This document shows, in pieces, positions 34,136-54,149 of a stretch of 64,000 bases of DNA. Made by a program: the position numbers and the translations under genes. The notes under the pieces were generated by a model that saw nothing but the letters and a program-made list of their open reading frames with translations, was not told where the DNA came from and ran no database searches. This stretch comes from Aporrectodea caliginosa (Eukaryota; Annelida; Clitellata; Crassiclitellata; Lumbricidae): contig JACEVL010000344.1 in the NCBI GenBank assembly GCA_020284085.1, forward strand, positions 564,501 through 628,500, written 5' to 3'. The stretch's first letter is position 1. Each line of letters begins with the position of its first letter.

Positions 34136-34436
34136 AAACAGAAAAGCAATTACAATCAAAAGCAATTAAAGGATGTAGTTAAATAACAGCTTGAAAGCTA
34201 ATTAGCTAAACTTTAATTTAGGTTCCAGTGAAAATTAGCATCATAAGGTATAAACGGATTTAATTAAAATTAGGCCTACCATACGATTATTGTACGATAT
34301 CGTAAGTGAAATGACACGTGTAACACGACTGACGATGATACGAACCACATAATATGCTTCTTTATTAATTCAAACTGACAATTACGCAGTAAGATTGCAT
34401 GACACAGTAATCACAGTCTTGCAGACGACTCGAGAC

Positions 34437-34622
34437 CAGTGTGATTCTCGTTAACGATAACGATAACGAAAATGTTCGTTAACGAAAATAAAATGATTTC
34501 GTTAACGATAACTATAACTATAACTAAAAATATCATTAACTATAACTATACTATAACGCCTAACGAAAATTCATCTTTATTTTCGTTAATACACAAAAAT
34601 TAAAATAGGAAGTGCAATATGG
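34437..34622. mobile_element. Truncated copy of the CAGTGTGATTCTCGTTAACG MITE
   Basis: It matches the first ~190 bases of the element at 3144-3685, from the CAGTGTGATTCTCGTTAACGATAACG terminus through the ATAACT runs to AGGAAGTGCAATATGGA. It stops where another CAGTGTTAATTT terminus begins. Confidence 0.82.
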
Positions 34623-34975
34623 ACCAGTGTTAATTTACTTCACAAAATAATTTATATATCAGCCCTCAGTTCCGCATATCAGCTGGGTAACCGAATAACA
34701 CTTGGAGGTCAAAGTTAGGCGTACGATCGACACCAATTAAATTAAGGACTTGAACTGCAAGTTAAGAATTAACCCTCAGTTCAACTTCAACTTCGAGTTC
34801 TTAAATAATTTCAGTTCAAGTTTTTTTCATCTCGAACTTTTTCCGTATGGAAAACGAAAATTTGACCATTTTAGGTAGCTGTACGGGGGTTCATTTACAC
34901 ACCGTTTTGAGGTAAAATGTGAGATGATATCTCACACCGTTCAAAAGTTATACCCAATATACCTGAGGTACCAGA

Positions 34976-35710
34976 GGGGGTGGATCACCACCCCCTAGAT
35001 TTTCGACTATATCTTATCCGTCATTTAATATTCAAGAGACACAAATTATACCATTCTATAGAGGGAATGTGGGGCTACATTTCTATGGTCACTGAGTTGA
35101 CCTGAGAGAACCGGAAGTGCTCAAAATAAATAATAATACGCGTAATATGCGTGACAAAATGGCTGAATGGAAGGACTCCCCTTAGTTTTTGTCTGTAGCG
35201 TATTCATTTGTCTTCCTGGAAGAGAAACAAAGATACCATTCTTTAGAGGGAATGAAGGGCTTCATTTACATACCTACATCTTTGTCTTTTGAATACCGGA
35301 AGTGATCAAAATAAATAATAATACGCGTAATATGTGTGAAAATGGCTGAATACAGCATTACAACGTAAACCCATATATATGTATGGATATATATGTATGG
35401 ATGTACATTTATACTATATAAACATGTGTAGGGATGATTTTGTGTATCTTTTATACATAGATTAGTTTCAAAACACACCTAATCTTATATTTGTTTATCC
35501 AAAATGCGCCAAAATGTACGCAATAATATACAATATTGCTAATTAAGGCTGTTCCTTTGTTAAAAGTGATGTAATTTCGAGGTGCATTCACATAATGTAC
35601 AACTAAATATACCATTCTGTGCCGAAATGAATGCTGAATCCAATGCTATATTACAAGTTATGATATGTAAAACCAAACACGAATAACAGGGGGGTGGTCA
35701 ACCACCCCCC
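34976..35710. repeat. Repeat bounded by two G-run hairpins, with internal duplication
   Basis: The left boundary is a hairpin of GGGGGTGG and CCACCCCC (34976-34995). The right boundary is a perfect 10-bp hairpin GGGGGGTGGT/ACCACCCCCC (35689-35710). Between them a ~120-bp block (ATACCATTCT-TAGAGGGAATG...CCGGAAGTG-TCAAAATAAATAATAATACGC) occurs at 35050 and 35232. Non-coding; family unknown. Confidence 0.6.
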
Positions 35711-35959
35711 TTGGTAGTCCGTGTTACAAAAAAAGCTTGGTAGCCCTAGGGTTAAGAAGAGACCGACATTAATATCAAAGCCTGCAGGCGTGTTCTCGCA
35801 TCGCGTTGCCCAAAATTGTAGGCCTATAGGCTATATCGTACCTAGGCCTACAACGTAGGAAACTGATTATCAGATAAAAAATATTAGGCCTATATAATTA
35901 TAGGCTACTTCAAAACTGCTGCCTGTTTTAACAGCCGGTAGGCTATAGGCCTACATCAG

Positions 35960-36065
35960 GTTTGGTGTCACAGAGAAAGAGGCAGAAACAGACAGACAGA
36001 CAGACACAGACAGACAGACACAGACAGCTAGGCAGACAAACACAGACAGACACAGACAGACAGCT
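35960..36065. repeat. CAGA microsatellite
   Basis: An interrupted (CAGA)n run. It gives a spurious cysteine-rich ORF on the minus strand. Confidence 0.9.
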
Positions 36066-37300
36066 TGGCTTTCGAGTAGCTTTAGAAGTTTGGAGATTAC
36101 GATTACAGACAGCTATATAGATGCAGACAGAGAATAGGAATAACAGCAAGGATCGATATAGTCTCTAGGATAAAGAGTATAGGGGCCTATATAGCCTAAA
36201 GTTCGCATTTGTTTCGATATGACGGCGTCGTTAAATAAATGATATTAAGTTAAGTCTTATGGCGAGAATTTATAAATTAGGCTATAATAGGCCTAATTCA
36301 AATTCGAAGACTACAAAACAAGAGTTGGCTGCAAGGCAGGATTGATGGCAGTGCCAGCCTTAGGATATTTCGGGCCCTGTGCATAGCATGCTGTACGGGC
36401 CCATGACACAATTATTGTGACAAGTCAAAATTAATGTTTTTCATTTTGCTAATCGTCGTTAAGCCTCATGCCCTTAGCGATTGCGTTAAACCCGTTTTCA
36501 TTCCCTGGATGGCGCTACAAACCTGACCATCACTTTGCTAATAGTTTTAAATTTAAGAGAAACTTTTAGTCTATGCTTATTCGTCCAACATCTTTCTAGA
36601 AATGTAAAAATCATCAGTAGACCGGTGTTAACAAAACCGGTTATAAATTTCTGTTAATATGAGGGAAAATTTACAATTCGCGGGCTTCTGAAACACACCA
36701 CATTTAAAGTTTCCATTGGCGGACTACTATAAAAGAAGGGGCGAGACGTTGCATGGTTGTGGTACCCTGCAGGCTTGCAACGAAGTTACGTACGAGGTAC
36801 TAGTTACCGAAGTTTCTTCGAGAAAAGTCCCCGGACGCTGGACAGAGAGTGTCGCGATGTAGCTGTCGTTGAAGCCGGTTCGACGTCCCTGTCAGAGGCG
36901 GAGAGGCCGACTCCGCAAGGGGTCGGCTGAGCCATGGGATGGACCAAGGTGTTCGTCGTAGCACAGTAATGCACGTGTCCAAACTCGATCGGGTCTGGAT
37001 ATCCGAACGGGGCTCATTCGCGGGGTATACGCTTTTTATCTACACATAGTCGTGTATATTATATCAACACGATTAACTCTCAAAACTAGAAGCTGCAAAG
37101 CGACCTATCAAAAATCTGCTGCAAAATGCAGTTTGGGATAAGCACATGCTCGTGAAGGTATGAAAATTGTTATTTGAAAAGTTAAAACGTAAACACCATG
37201 ATTATTTTCAAAATTACTTAATCTGGAATTTCACCTCCTAGAAGCCAAGAAACAAAGGCACAGAAAAAGTGAATATCCCTAAGATAGTGTTGATGCAAAA
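36066..37300. other. No gene recognised; GC-richer block with TATA-like motif
   Basis: At 36348-36412 GGCAGTGCCAGCCTTAGGATATTTCGGGCCC looks like a hAT terminus without a partner. At 36728 ACTATAAAAGAAGGGGCGAG is a TATA-like motif in front of a ~300-bp GC-richer stretch (36740-37030), but no ORF of useful length follows. It could be a solo LTR or the leader of a decayed element. Confidence 0.35.
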
Positions 37301-37319
37301 TTATATTTAATGTCTTCAA

Positions 37320-37935
37320 TGCTGCACTTGAAAATGTGAACGTACCTGTTTTTCTATAGTGACTGCACAACCATTGGCTAACTGCACTATCATCATTCCA
37401 ACTCTTGGGTTGTATCACAATTCAGCAAGAGTCAAATTGTCTCCTTCTAGCTAAGCAAAGAATTATTGTCTACTGCTATTTATGGAAAAAAATTATTTTC
37501 ATCAGTCCAGCTTTAATTAGTTTAATCAATCCAACTTCTATTTAGGCAAGAAATTGTTTTCATCAACACAGCTTTCACTTTAAAGTGACAATATAAGATA
37601 ATTCGGCTACATAACCGTTAATTGGATAAAGCCATGAAAATATGAATGTATACGTTTTTCTATAGTGACTGTATGACCTAGAGCTACCCTGCTAATTTTT
37701 CATTGAATTTATCGGGTGAGATCTTTCACCAGTCACCACTCCTGCCTGCTTGAATGGGTGGCATGCCATTTGAAGTCAGCTGATGGTAACTGGGTCTATA
37801 ATCATTACATTAGCATCCCACGAATCACCTTCTAAACTGGGCCAATAAATAATCTAGAAGATTTTGCTAACTGCACTATTATCATTCCAACTCTTGAGTT
37901 GTATCACAATTCAGCAAGACTCAAATTGTCTACTT
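37320..37935. repeat. Two-part duplication
   Basis: CTAACTGCACTATCATCATTCCAACTCTTG, followed by GGTTGTATCACAATTCAGCAAGA-TCAAATTGTCT, occurs at 37378-37442 and again at 37868-37931. TGTTTTTCTATAGTGACTG at 37348 recurs at 37651. No coding potential. Confidence 0.65.
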
Positions 37936-38008
37936 GACGCAAGAAGGACAAAGACGGTTCTTGGCCTTTCGCTTTTCCACTGCTGGCCCCATGCTCTGGG
38001 AATCCAGC

Positions 38009-38578
38009 CAGTGTTGGATAGTTACTTTTCATTTAAGTAACTAGTTACTTGAAAGGAAAAAGTAACTAGTTGTCTACAAATAGTTAATTTAGAAATAAGT
38101 TACTAGTAACTGATTACAGTTACTTTGAAAGGTAACTAAGTATTTTTAGTTACTGTAAGTTGGAATATTAACTTGAACTTTCAGCTCCCTCCATGATGAA
38201 ATTAGACTTTGAAATTGACAAATAAAGGGAAACAGTTCAGAGACAAATGAAAATGTCCGGGTCACTGAAATGCATGTGAACCAATGAATTTGCACGTTGA
38301 GGATAGCACCTTTAATAATATCTATCGTAAACTCGAGATTTCTTTAGCAAAAGCGAAGTCGCCGGAACCAGCTTATCCTATAGCGCCTTGATGAACATAG
38401 GTTGATCTAAAAGTAATGCAAAGTAACTGAAGTTTTGCATTATTGTTACCTCATAAAAGTACTCAGTTGCCTGCTGTGTGTTACTTTTGGTAAAAAGTAA
38501 CTAGTTACCCCAAATTTTTTTGCAAAATAGTACCAGTAACCAGTTACAGTAACGTGTTACAAGTAACACACAATACTG
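38009..38578. mobile_element. Probable hAT-type MITE (GTTACTTTT-rich)
   Basis: The left end is CAGTGTTGGATAGTTACTTTT and the right end is GTAACACACAATACTG, imperfect inverted repeats. The subterminal regions are packed with AGTTACT/AGTAACT. I did not find a matching 8-bp flank, so the boundaries are approximate. Confidence 0.6.
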
Positions 38579-41500
38579 CTTCCATGGGTGTCCACAGGGG
38601 GAAGAAGGGGAGCATTTGATCCCCTGGATTTTGCAATTGTTATTTCAAGAATAAGAATCACACTTCAGTCATACAGAATTGAATTATTATCTTAGTTTAT
38701 AACAATGAATGACTATGATTTTATTATTCACATTTTAATTTTTATCCAAACTAGTCAAGATAACCTAAAATATGTAAAATATATAAAAGCATTGACATTT
38801 TTAGAAGTTTTGTTTTTGAAATAAACGTTTGGATATAGCTGAAAACGGGATCCTAGCATGCCAACAACAGGCCCCATAATTATCATGTCAAATGCTTCCA
38901 AAAGCTGTGGCTATTGGGATCCACACCAGACCCACTAATCGCGGGAGCGAGTGCCGAGGGTGACACGATCAGTTGTTTTCAGCATCCTTGTTGTTCCCCA
39001 TGCCAACAATTGAAAACTGTTCCCCCTACAGAAATTCCTGTGGACGCCGGTGACTGCTTCCAGCATATACTTGCTCGAGCAGTAGAATCGGACTGACCGG
39101 TGCTAGCTAAATTTCTAACTACACACAGTCTACATACAGAAGGGCTCAAAATCGAGAACACTGACAACTTATTGTTGAAACAGCAATGCTCCATAGAGGG
39201 ACACAATGATGATGACAATGATAATGATGATGATAATGATGATATACTACTGGTTCTGTAGTCTGTATTGAATCACTGGCTCTTGTACTACAGCTAAACC
39301 TTTGTTCCACAAAACGTGTTCAAAAATGCATTCCTCATAGGACGTTTCTGTTTCTTCGACCCTTGTGCATTTTGCCCTGACTAACCTCAGTTACTTATAC
39401 ACACATTGTTTCTACTTGGCAGTGACCATAAATTGCACAGAAGTAGCCAACTTAGATTACAATTGGTTAGCACAGAACTGTTTACAATACAAGAACGACA
39501 AATCTGATCAAAACAAAGAACACTTAGAGTACATTATAATTTTCTTGTATCATCCACAAATACCTAGGCTGTCAAATAAGAAAAATAAATTATTCCAACC
39601 AAATCACTCCTTAATGAAACATTCTTTCAACTTGAAGGAGTTTGTAGTAAACAAGAATAGTGACTCACAAATACAGTAGCAATGGCTGTCCCATCAAGTG
39701 CTGGTACATGAACAGCACGTTCTTTTACAAACGGCAGAAATAATATTACAAACGAATTCTTATTTCGTGCTTTGTGGAGTGGGAATATGAGTATCAGTAT
39801 TACAAATACTACCTCTTTTATAAATGACATCAACACTGGTATCTAAGTGCAAACAAAACTAGTTTTGGCACTATAGAAGCAGATGGGAATTACAGAGATA
39901 AAGCAGGTGCAATAAAAAAAGCAGTTTAAGAAGTGCCTTTGATAGAATTCCTATGGTCATATAGTGTATTAAGTGAAAATGTGCTTTATAGATCACCCAA
40001 TTGACTTGGATTATTAAACTGACAACTCACAATAATTCTTTAAACATCAGTATTTTAATGGTTACACTGAGACATCCTTCACAGCTCGTCCTGTCTGTTT
40101 CTCTCTCTGTGATCATGCCAACGACTGACATCGACATGTCGTCTTATGGTAAACACATGCTCTGGTATCCATATTCTGCCATTGTCATTTAGGTCATGCA
40201 TAAGCATACAGATGTATACTTATATACCATGCACACCTATAATCAAGATTCCTATGCCTGTAACTTCTAGCATGCTAGCGACACCTAGTCAAAAGGTTTC
40301 AGCTGTGGTACCTACTGAATGCACTGCTGCTAGAAGCAACACTATCTGCAACTTTTGTAGACTTCAAAATTATAAAAAAATGTAATGTCTTGAACAACCA
40401 AACGTTTTCACTCTAGGACATAATAGTTATATTATACACTCTTCTAACACAATTTTAAAATCAAATTTCATGATTGACTATTATACAGCTGCTGCTTTCA
40501 CAACTCTACTAAGAGAAGATGGGCTAATAGCTTTTCAAAATAATATTCTTCGTTGGCAATATTTTAAAACGGTTATATTCAGCAACCATGAAAGAGAACA
40601 GAACTAGTTTTGTTTCCACATAAATTATATGCAAGCATATTACAAGTACCGGTAGTCACAATGCCAGGAATGCAACAGATGTCTTACTATTATGCACACA
40701 GAGGTTATGTACAAGAACACATTACATGTATTACGAGCAGTCTGAGCAGTAGTGTAACTATGGGCCGAAAGGGCCACAACTGCGAGAACTCGGGCCTGAA
40801 TCTGAAAGAGAGTGGGTCCACTCACCACCCAATAAAGTATGAACTTTACCATCACTACAAATCTGTGGAAGATCCAATATTAAAGGTATGCCACTGGCTA
40901 AGAGCATTAAACATGATTTATTTCCACTTAAAGCATGACATAAATTAAGTTGCATACTGAAGTAGAGTAATCCTAGCAGAGAATAATTGCATAACCAATT
41001 TACCTCAACAATCAGCTGAACTTTTATCTTTTGTAGTCACCTGCTAACTTCCGGAAATCCTCCCATTTACCTGAGAATTTTTAGTCCAACTCCACTATTT
41101 TCTGCCTGGATTGTTTCCTACTTTAGTTGGCATTTTGCCAGTAGTCTAGGTTGATTATGTGCTTTCAGCTCAGAGAACTGTTGCAAAATATTTTAACTAG
41201 AATGAACAAATCGAATATCAAAAGTTCAAAATGTAACATTTGGCAGATCACAGTATATTGAAAACAGCAACTTGATTCAGTTTTACAAGTCAGTGTAAAG
41301 AACGCCAATGACGGAAATAATTGTTGTCCCGTAATGTTCTTCTTCCAGGCTGGCAACTAAACTGGTACCTTGTTATGAATATAAAACTGTCAGAACAAAG
41401 TAGCCACCATACATCAGAATGCTGTCAAGTCATGAGCCAAACTCGTGACGGGCTAAACTACACGAATGCAACCATCTATCCTCTCTCTATCACCTGACTG

Positions 41501-42452
41501 TTGTATTTCACTGTAATCAGATATCTTTTGAATCATCTTCAAAATCAAACTTAGGTCTTTATGAAGCAATATTGCTGGCAAATCAACAGAACCAAATCAC
41601 ATTTCTCATGATTTCTGAACGATTCAAATAAAACACAACACTTTACTGAGTGTACTAAAAGAAACTGGGAAACATTGTTTAAGTGTTAAACATAAAAAAA
41701 TTATCAGCTGGCTAGCTCACTCTGTATGGCATGTCCAATCTTGATTCCACAAACCCTATGATGCATACTTGCATCCAAAGTCTTCTAGAACATTCAGCGT
41801 TTAAGTTCAGATACACAATCAATACCAGTCAAAACTTGACATTGTTGAGGTCTATGCTCTGGCAGTGAATTATTGGCAGTGAATCTATGAACGTGACTTG
41901 ATGCAATTTGGTTCAGTTTGTGACACAATTGTAAAAGGAAAAATTATTGTAAAAGGAAATGCACCGATCTTATAAGTCATCAAGCATGAATGTAATTAAT
42001 TCATGCAGTCATACATTAAGGGAAGGATTTAATATGGCAAATAACAAATTCATACAACAATCAACGGAAACAGTTCAACATACACAAAACAAGGGTAATT
42101 CAAATAACATGTAGCATAATTAACAGCTCACCACAATATGTCGTCCAATTAATCCAACTAACATTTACAATTAGCGAAACTACATTTCCTTAATCAGTCT
42201 AATGCTTTAGATCACAAATATTCCCTCCCTTGTCTCTCATCCATCTGTTCACACTTAACACCAAACACCAAAACTGCTACTGACAACCGAAACATTTAAC
42301 CTAAATTCTGGAATAAGAAGCAGACAAAAGAAAAATGTCCCAGGTAAGAACAATTATGTCATAATCATAAGCACTTTCCCTTGCATCACACAGCAAGCAC
42401 AGTCTCCCTCTCTCACCTGGTCAGTTTGTGGAGCACTTACAGGTGTAACTCG
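38579..42452. other. Gene-free stretch downstream of macroH2A
   Basis: AT-rich DNA with a GATGATAATGAT microsatellite (39207-39243) and one copy of the fold-back terminus GAGTGTACTAAAAG (41648). The longest ORF (39365-39679, plus strand, 104 codons) has no recognisable domain. The 3' untranslated region of macroH2A must lie at the upper end; no clear polyadenylation signal was found. Confidence 0.4.
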
Positions 42453-49803
<7,351 letters not shown>

Positions 49804-50293
49804 CGTTTTAGATTTTCGCCTTTAACGAATTTCAACCCTATATCGGTATTAAATGCCCAAGCCCAGAACGTAAATCAACGGAGCCCACTGAAACGCACCT
49901 AGTAAGATCAGATTTCGTTTTATATAAAGATTGGTGTAACGTCAAGAATCTGCATTTTATGGCTTTTGACGCTGCTTTCAAAGAATAAAATCAACAATAA
50001 CGAAAAGTATAGGCCCTAAGAGTCTGTCTTAATTAATATCGCTGTCTGTAGCAATCAATTTTCAATGAGATCAAACTTAATACCAATCGTAGTCGTGGAT
50101 GAAACCTTTTTAGCCGTAGCACACCTAGTGCAATTATCTTATTATCGGACGTTCTCACTTCCTCCATTAGACAAGGATTCTAGGTTAGATGATGTGCGCT
50201 GGTGCAAGGCTTTCGCAGTTGATCGTCAAGAACGCTTTGCAGACGAACATCGCAGAACTCAAAGGCTTGCATAAATGGATATTATTTATTATT
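49804..50293. other. macroH2A 5' flank
   Basis: Presumed promoter and 5' untranslated region of macroH2A. No TATA box is evident on the minus strand. An ORF at 50065-50274 runs on into the MITE and is not supported. Confidence 0.35.
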
Positions 50294-50301
50294 ATATCTC
50301 A

Positions 50302-50841
50302 CAGTGTGATTTTCCTTACAGATTTTATTTTAGTTATAGTTATAGTTATAGTTAATGATTTTTATTTTAGTTATAGTTATAGTTATAGTTAGTATTATTT
50401 TTAGTTATAGTTATAGTTATAGTTAATGGATTTTATTTTAGTTAATTTTAGTTACTACTTAGTTACAATAATTAAGTCTATAAGCAAAATTGTGCGTATT
50501 AATACGCTGTTTCACAATTTACTCAGAGCTATGAAAACCTTTGAAGCATGGGTACAGTCAGCTTCATGAATACACGAGTTTCCAAAGTAACTGACAAATT
50601 TCACAATAAAAATTTCGCATTTTTCGTTCTCATTTATGTCGAATCGTCCATATTGCACTTCCTATTTTTATTTTTGTATTAACGAAAATAAAGATGAATT
50701 TTCGTTAGTGTTATTTTCGTTATAGTTATAGTTATAGTTAATGATATTTTTTAGTTATAGTTATAGTTATCGTTAACGAAGTCATTTTATTTTCGTTAAC
50801 GAACATTTTCGTTATCGTTATCGTTAACGAAAATCACACTG
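50302..50841. mobile_element. hAT-type MITE, complete, with perfect 8-bp target duplication
   Basis: It starts CAGTGTGATTTTCCTTACAG, ends GTTAACGAAAATCACACTG, and is flanked by ATATCTCA on both sides (50294-50301 and 50842-50849). It is the reverse complement of the element at 3144-3685 along its whole length, including the (AGTTAT)n runs and the central CATGGGTAC-GTCAGCTTCATGAATACACG region. It lies about 500 bp upstream of the macroH2A start codon. Confidence 0.93.
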
Positions 50842-50849
50842 ATATCTCA

Positions 50850-52180
50850 GTAACCACGAAAACTATTGCAATCGTAATCTCGAGGTTTCTACAGCGCTCA
50901 AAAAAGCCGTCACGGGATTGTGTGACAGGAACCAGCGTAGGCCTATTCACACTTTCACAGGCCCTGACGAAAACCACGAAGAGGAAACCATATAAGAAAT
51001 GCCAGACACTTGGTAGCAGTCGTCTATAGCTATCGATAAGAAACGATGGCCAAAAACCAATGCGACATAAAGGGTAATAGGCCCCTACTGGCCTTCTAAA
51101 GGGCCTTCTATTAAAGCAGTCAGCATAGGCCTACTATTTATGTCCCTATAACTTAAGTAGCCAAATTGCAAAGACTCTATCTATGTCCGCAACTTTCGAC
51201 TATTATAGGAACGGCTACAAGTTGCCACAATTGGTTTAAAATACAGTCACAGTTTAACTGCATGAACTGACTATGAATGGTTTAAGGATTTTTATATCAC
51301 GGAAAATATGCCTCGGCAAGAAGAGTCCAACTAAAAATTACTTGCAAATAGGGTTGCGGAAGTTAATTAATCGATTAATCGTTAATTAATTTTAACGATT
51401 AAATTTAGTTTTAACAATTACTCGAAGACCGCTTGTTATATTCAATAAGGTGCTTCAGTAGGCCTATTAGGCTATAGCCCAAGTGGTTGAAGGAGGATAT
51501 TTGTAACTTTGAACTCATGTACAGCGCCCTTTCCTTCGGCCTCGGCTGAGCTACGGCGCTATACAAATCGTCTTATTATTATTATTATTATTATTTGAAC
51601 TGAAAAACCAGGCCAGTGAGATCACGTGATTTTTGCTGAAGCCTCGGGCTGTTTACGCTGGCGGCCATCTTCTGAGAAGATTGACGAATGCTTGCATGAG
51701 AAGCGCCGGTTTTGAACAAACAAGTCTACAATGAATCGTACACTTATCGGTGTAGAAACTTTGTACGGGAAAAAATGGCAGATAGGAACGAAGAAGGTTT
51801 GTCGGAGAAATAAACTGAAAACGAAAGATTATTGAACGAAAAAATGCATTACGTACTGATGTAAACAATTTTCCGGCGAACGCTCCAAGCAGTAAAGAAT
51901 AACATTTCATGCGTAAGTGACATAGTGCCTTGTTTCATACTCTATATTTTCGATGTATACAATGATACGTGTGCATAATTCACACGTATCATTTGGTATT
52001 TAATTTGAACTAAAACAGTTATTTCGTTATTTGTAATGCCGACGACACAACTTGCCGTCGCTCTGGCCCAGACCACGATAGAATAGAGCGTTACAAGTTC
52101 AACCGCCCAAGTTCATGTCCCAAATAAGTAATCAACGAGTAACAAAACAATATCTACGTTTTTGTGTGCAACATCGTTGT
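50850..52180. other. No gene; one LINE tail
   Basis: 51506-51595 is a solo LINE 3' end (ACTCATGTACAGCGCCC... with an ATT tail) identical in kind to the one at 48490-48585. A small RNA-length ORF at 51653-51910 on the minus strand has no recognisable domain. TTAATCGATTAATCGTTAATTAATTTTAACGATTAA at 51367-51402 is a self-complementary AT-rich stretch. Confidence 0.4.
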
Positions 52181-53235
52181 GTGGATCTACGATGTTTATT
52201 TTAAATGCAAAAACAGAAAGCAAAAAATTCATATTAAAGTTTTTGCGATTTACTTAGTTCTCATATTCACATGCTAACTGTTTTTCCATGATCGAATTAC
52301 TAAGCACTTTCAATATTCACCACATTGATACTAAAGGCTAGCTACAGATCTTGACTGGTACACGTTTAGTATAAAACTTGTGCTGAATGAACCATTTCTA
52401 TTTGAGAAATTATAGTAATTATTGTTGAATATAGACTAGAGACATCTTGTTTTTATGTGGCAGCTTCCCGTAGTCGAAACCAGATCTTGCGAGAAAATGG
52501 GCACATGCATCGGAAAGCATTTGAAGCGACCATACACTCATGCGTCTGTTCAAACCATTTCACACATGATTGATGTGATCGCACTGGATTTAAAGTTCAG
52601 CTTACAACTGGTAAACTCGTAGCATATTTTCTACGATGTTTCTTTTAAAATTCAACTTCAGAATAAATAAAATGTCATATTCAAGTTTTCCCTTTTGCCA
52701 CTTAGCGAGATTTTACTGTTTTTCTATGAACGATTAATAATAATAATAATAATAATATTCTTTATTGAAACAATCCGGTTGACAAACCGCAACTGGTTAC
52801 AGTGTACAGTTATGCAATTGAAACAATTCACAAGAACACAAATGACAGAAGACATAAATCTTAACTACTAACAGAACAGACAGCCTGCAATACTTAGATT
52901 ACTTAGAGCACTGTCCACTTTCAATATCCATACTGCTTTGATCTTGATCCGTGCCGAGTATAACCCTTGCGCTTGATTAACCATTTCGATCTGAGGAATT
53001 GTAATAATTGTTGTTAAATGTTTAAGGTAATTTTTCAACTGAAACTAAAGATCTGTTGTTTTTATGTGACAGCTTCCCATGGTCGACACCAGATCTTGTG
53101 AGGAAATGGGAACATGCTATGCATCAGGAAGCATTCAAAGCAACCATACACTCGTGTGTGTTCAAACCATTTCACACCGATTGTTTTGATGAAGTGGACA
53201 TGGAGTTCAACTTAAAGCTGGTAAATTCATAGCAT
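52181..53235 (+). pseudogene. Duplicated THAP-domain exon (two decayed copies)
   Basis: The same exon occurs twice. Copy 1 is 52464-52610 (acceptor TTTTTATGTGGCAG|CTTCCC, donor CAACTG|GTAAAC) and copy 2 is 53073-53220 (acceptor TTTTTATGTGACAG|CTTCCC, donor AAGCTG|GTAAAT). Read across frames they give the second half of a THAP zinc finger: FP-(x)-TPDLVRKWEHA, F(K/E)ATIHSCV, then CSNHFT and DCFD. Both have small indels that break the frame, so neither is functional. The flanking intron sequence is duplicated too, so a block of roughly 450 bp was tandemly copied. Copy 2 was later split by the retroposon end at 52738-52915. Confidence 0.7.
52738..52915 (-). mobile_element. Retroposon 3' end inserted in the duplicated block
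   Basis: AATAATAATAATAATATTCTTTATTGAAACAATCCGGTTGACAAACCGC is the reversed 3' end of a retroposon with an ATT tail. Copy 1 of the duplicated THAP block lacks it. Confidence 0.6.
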
Positions 53236-53895
53236 ATTTTGTTCTTAACAGCTTACGTGATATAAGTAAATGATGTAGGTATGTAATCTTGGAACTTTAT
53301 TCACTGAATTTTGCTAGCAAAAGCTGACATGATGTTATAAATTAAGTGAGGTATGTAATCTTAGAACTGCATTGACTATTTTGCCTGTAAAAGCTTGCTT
53401 GTGATATAATGAATTATGAATTAAGTGATGTAGATATATAATATTAGAACTGAAGTTTGTAGACTTGATAATGTACCCTTGCAAATGAAAATTGAAATGT
53501 GATCGCAGAACTCCAGGCAAAAATTTCGTAACTGTTGCAAATGAGGTAATTGATTATTTAACCTGGTTATTGGTGTTTTAATTTTTTGAACATAACGACA
53601 AGAGTACTTACCCACAGATTTACAATTTAAGCAAAGCCCGACTTGTTGTTAAAACATTTAACATCACAAATGACATCTTGCGTTATAAGAAGCCCATGTT
53701 CATTGTTCATGTGATCGAAACTCGATGCCGACTGGAAAGATGTTGTCGCTTTATTCCAGCACCAGTTCACATTTCTGACAAGGTGCTGCAAGTTTGGTTA
53801 TGATTTCTGAGTGCTGGTTTTCATTGAAGTAGCACTGTAAGCCTAATATTACTTACAATCCACTTGTGAACTAAAAATTTGTTGTTTGGCTTCAG

Positions 53896-54128
53896 GAGCT
53901 GTCCCAACAATGTTTGATCTGCCTGGTCATCTGGTGAACCCTGTTCAACATCGGAAGCCTCCTGCCAAAAGAAATGGTCGTGAGTTGACAGTGCCAGAGG
54001 CGTCCAAACCTACCACTGTATTGTCAGTTGAACATTCCTATGCACCAGTACTCGATCTCTCTCATAAACGCTTGCCTCAAGAAATGCAAGGACATTATTA
54101 TTGTTTCGATATCAATATTTGCAGCTAA
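53896..54128 (+). pseudogene. THAP-domain 3' exon (AVPTMF box)
   Basis: After the acceptor TTGGCTTCAG the plus strand encodes GAVPTMFDLPGHLVNP. AVPTxF is the invariant end of THAP domains and directly continues the exon duplicated upstream. The tail (KPPAKRNGRELTVPEASKP) is low complexity. The phase from the upstream copies is kept by only one of the two broken exons. It is probably the remnant of the DNA-binding end of a P-element-type transposase or of a THAP gene. Confidence 0.65.
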
Positions 54129-54149
54129 CTCGTGCTTCTTTGTGCGAGA

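Noticed and set aside
36728..37030. Promoter of an unknown gene (TATAAAAG)
   Set aside because: No exon or ORF of useful length follows, and one motif in a repeat-rich region is weak support. Left as a note under the gene-free stretch.
39365..39679. 104-codon plus-strand ORF
   Set aside because: AT-rich, with no domain or conserved motif and no neighbouring exons.
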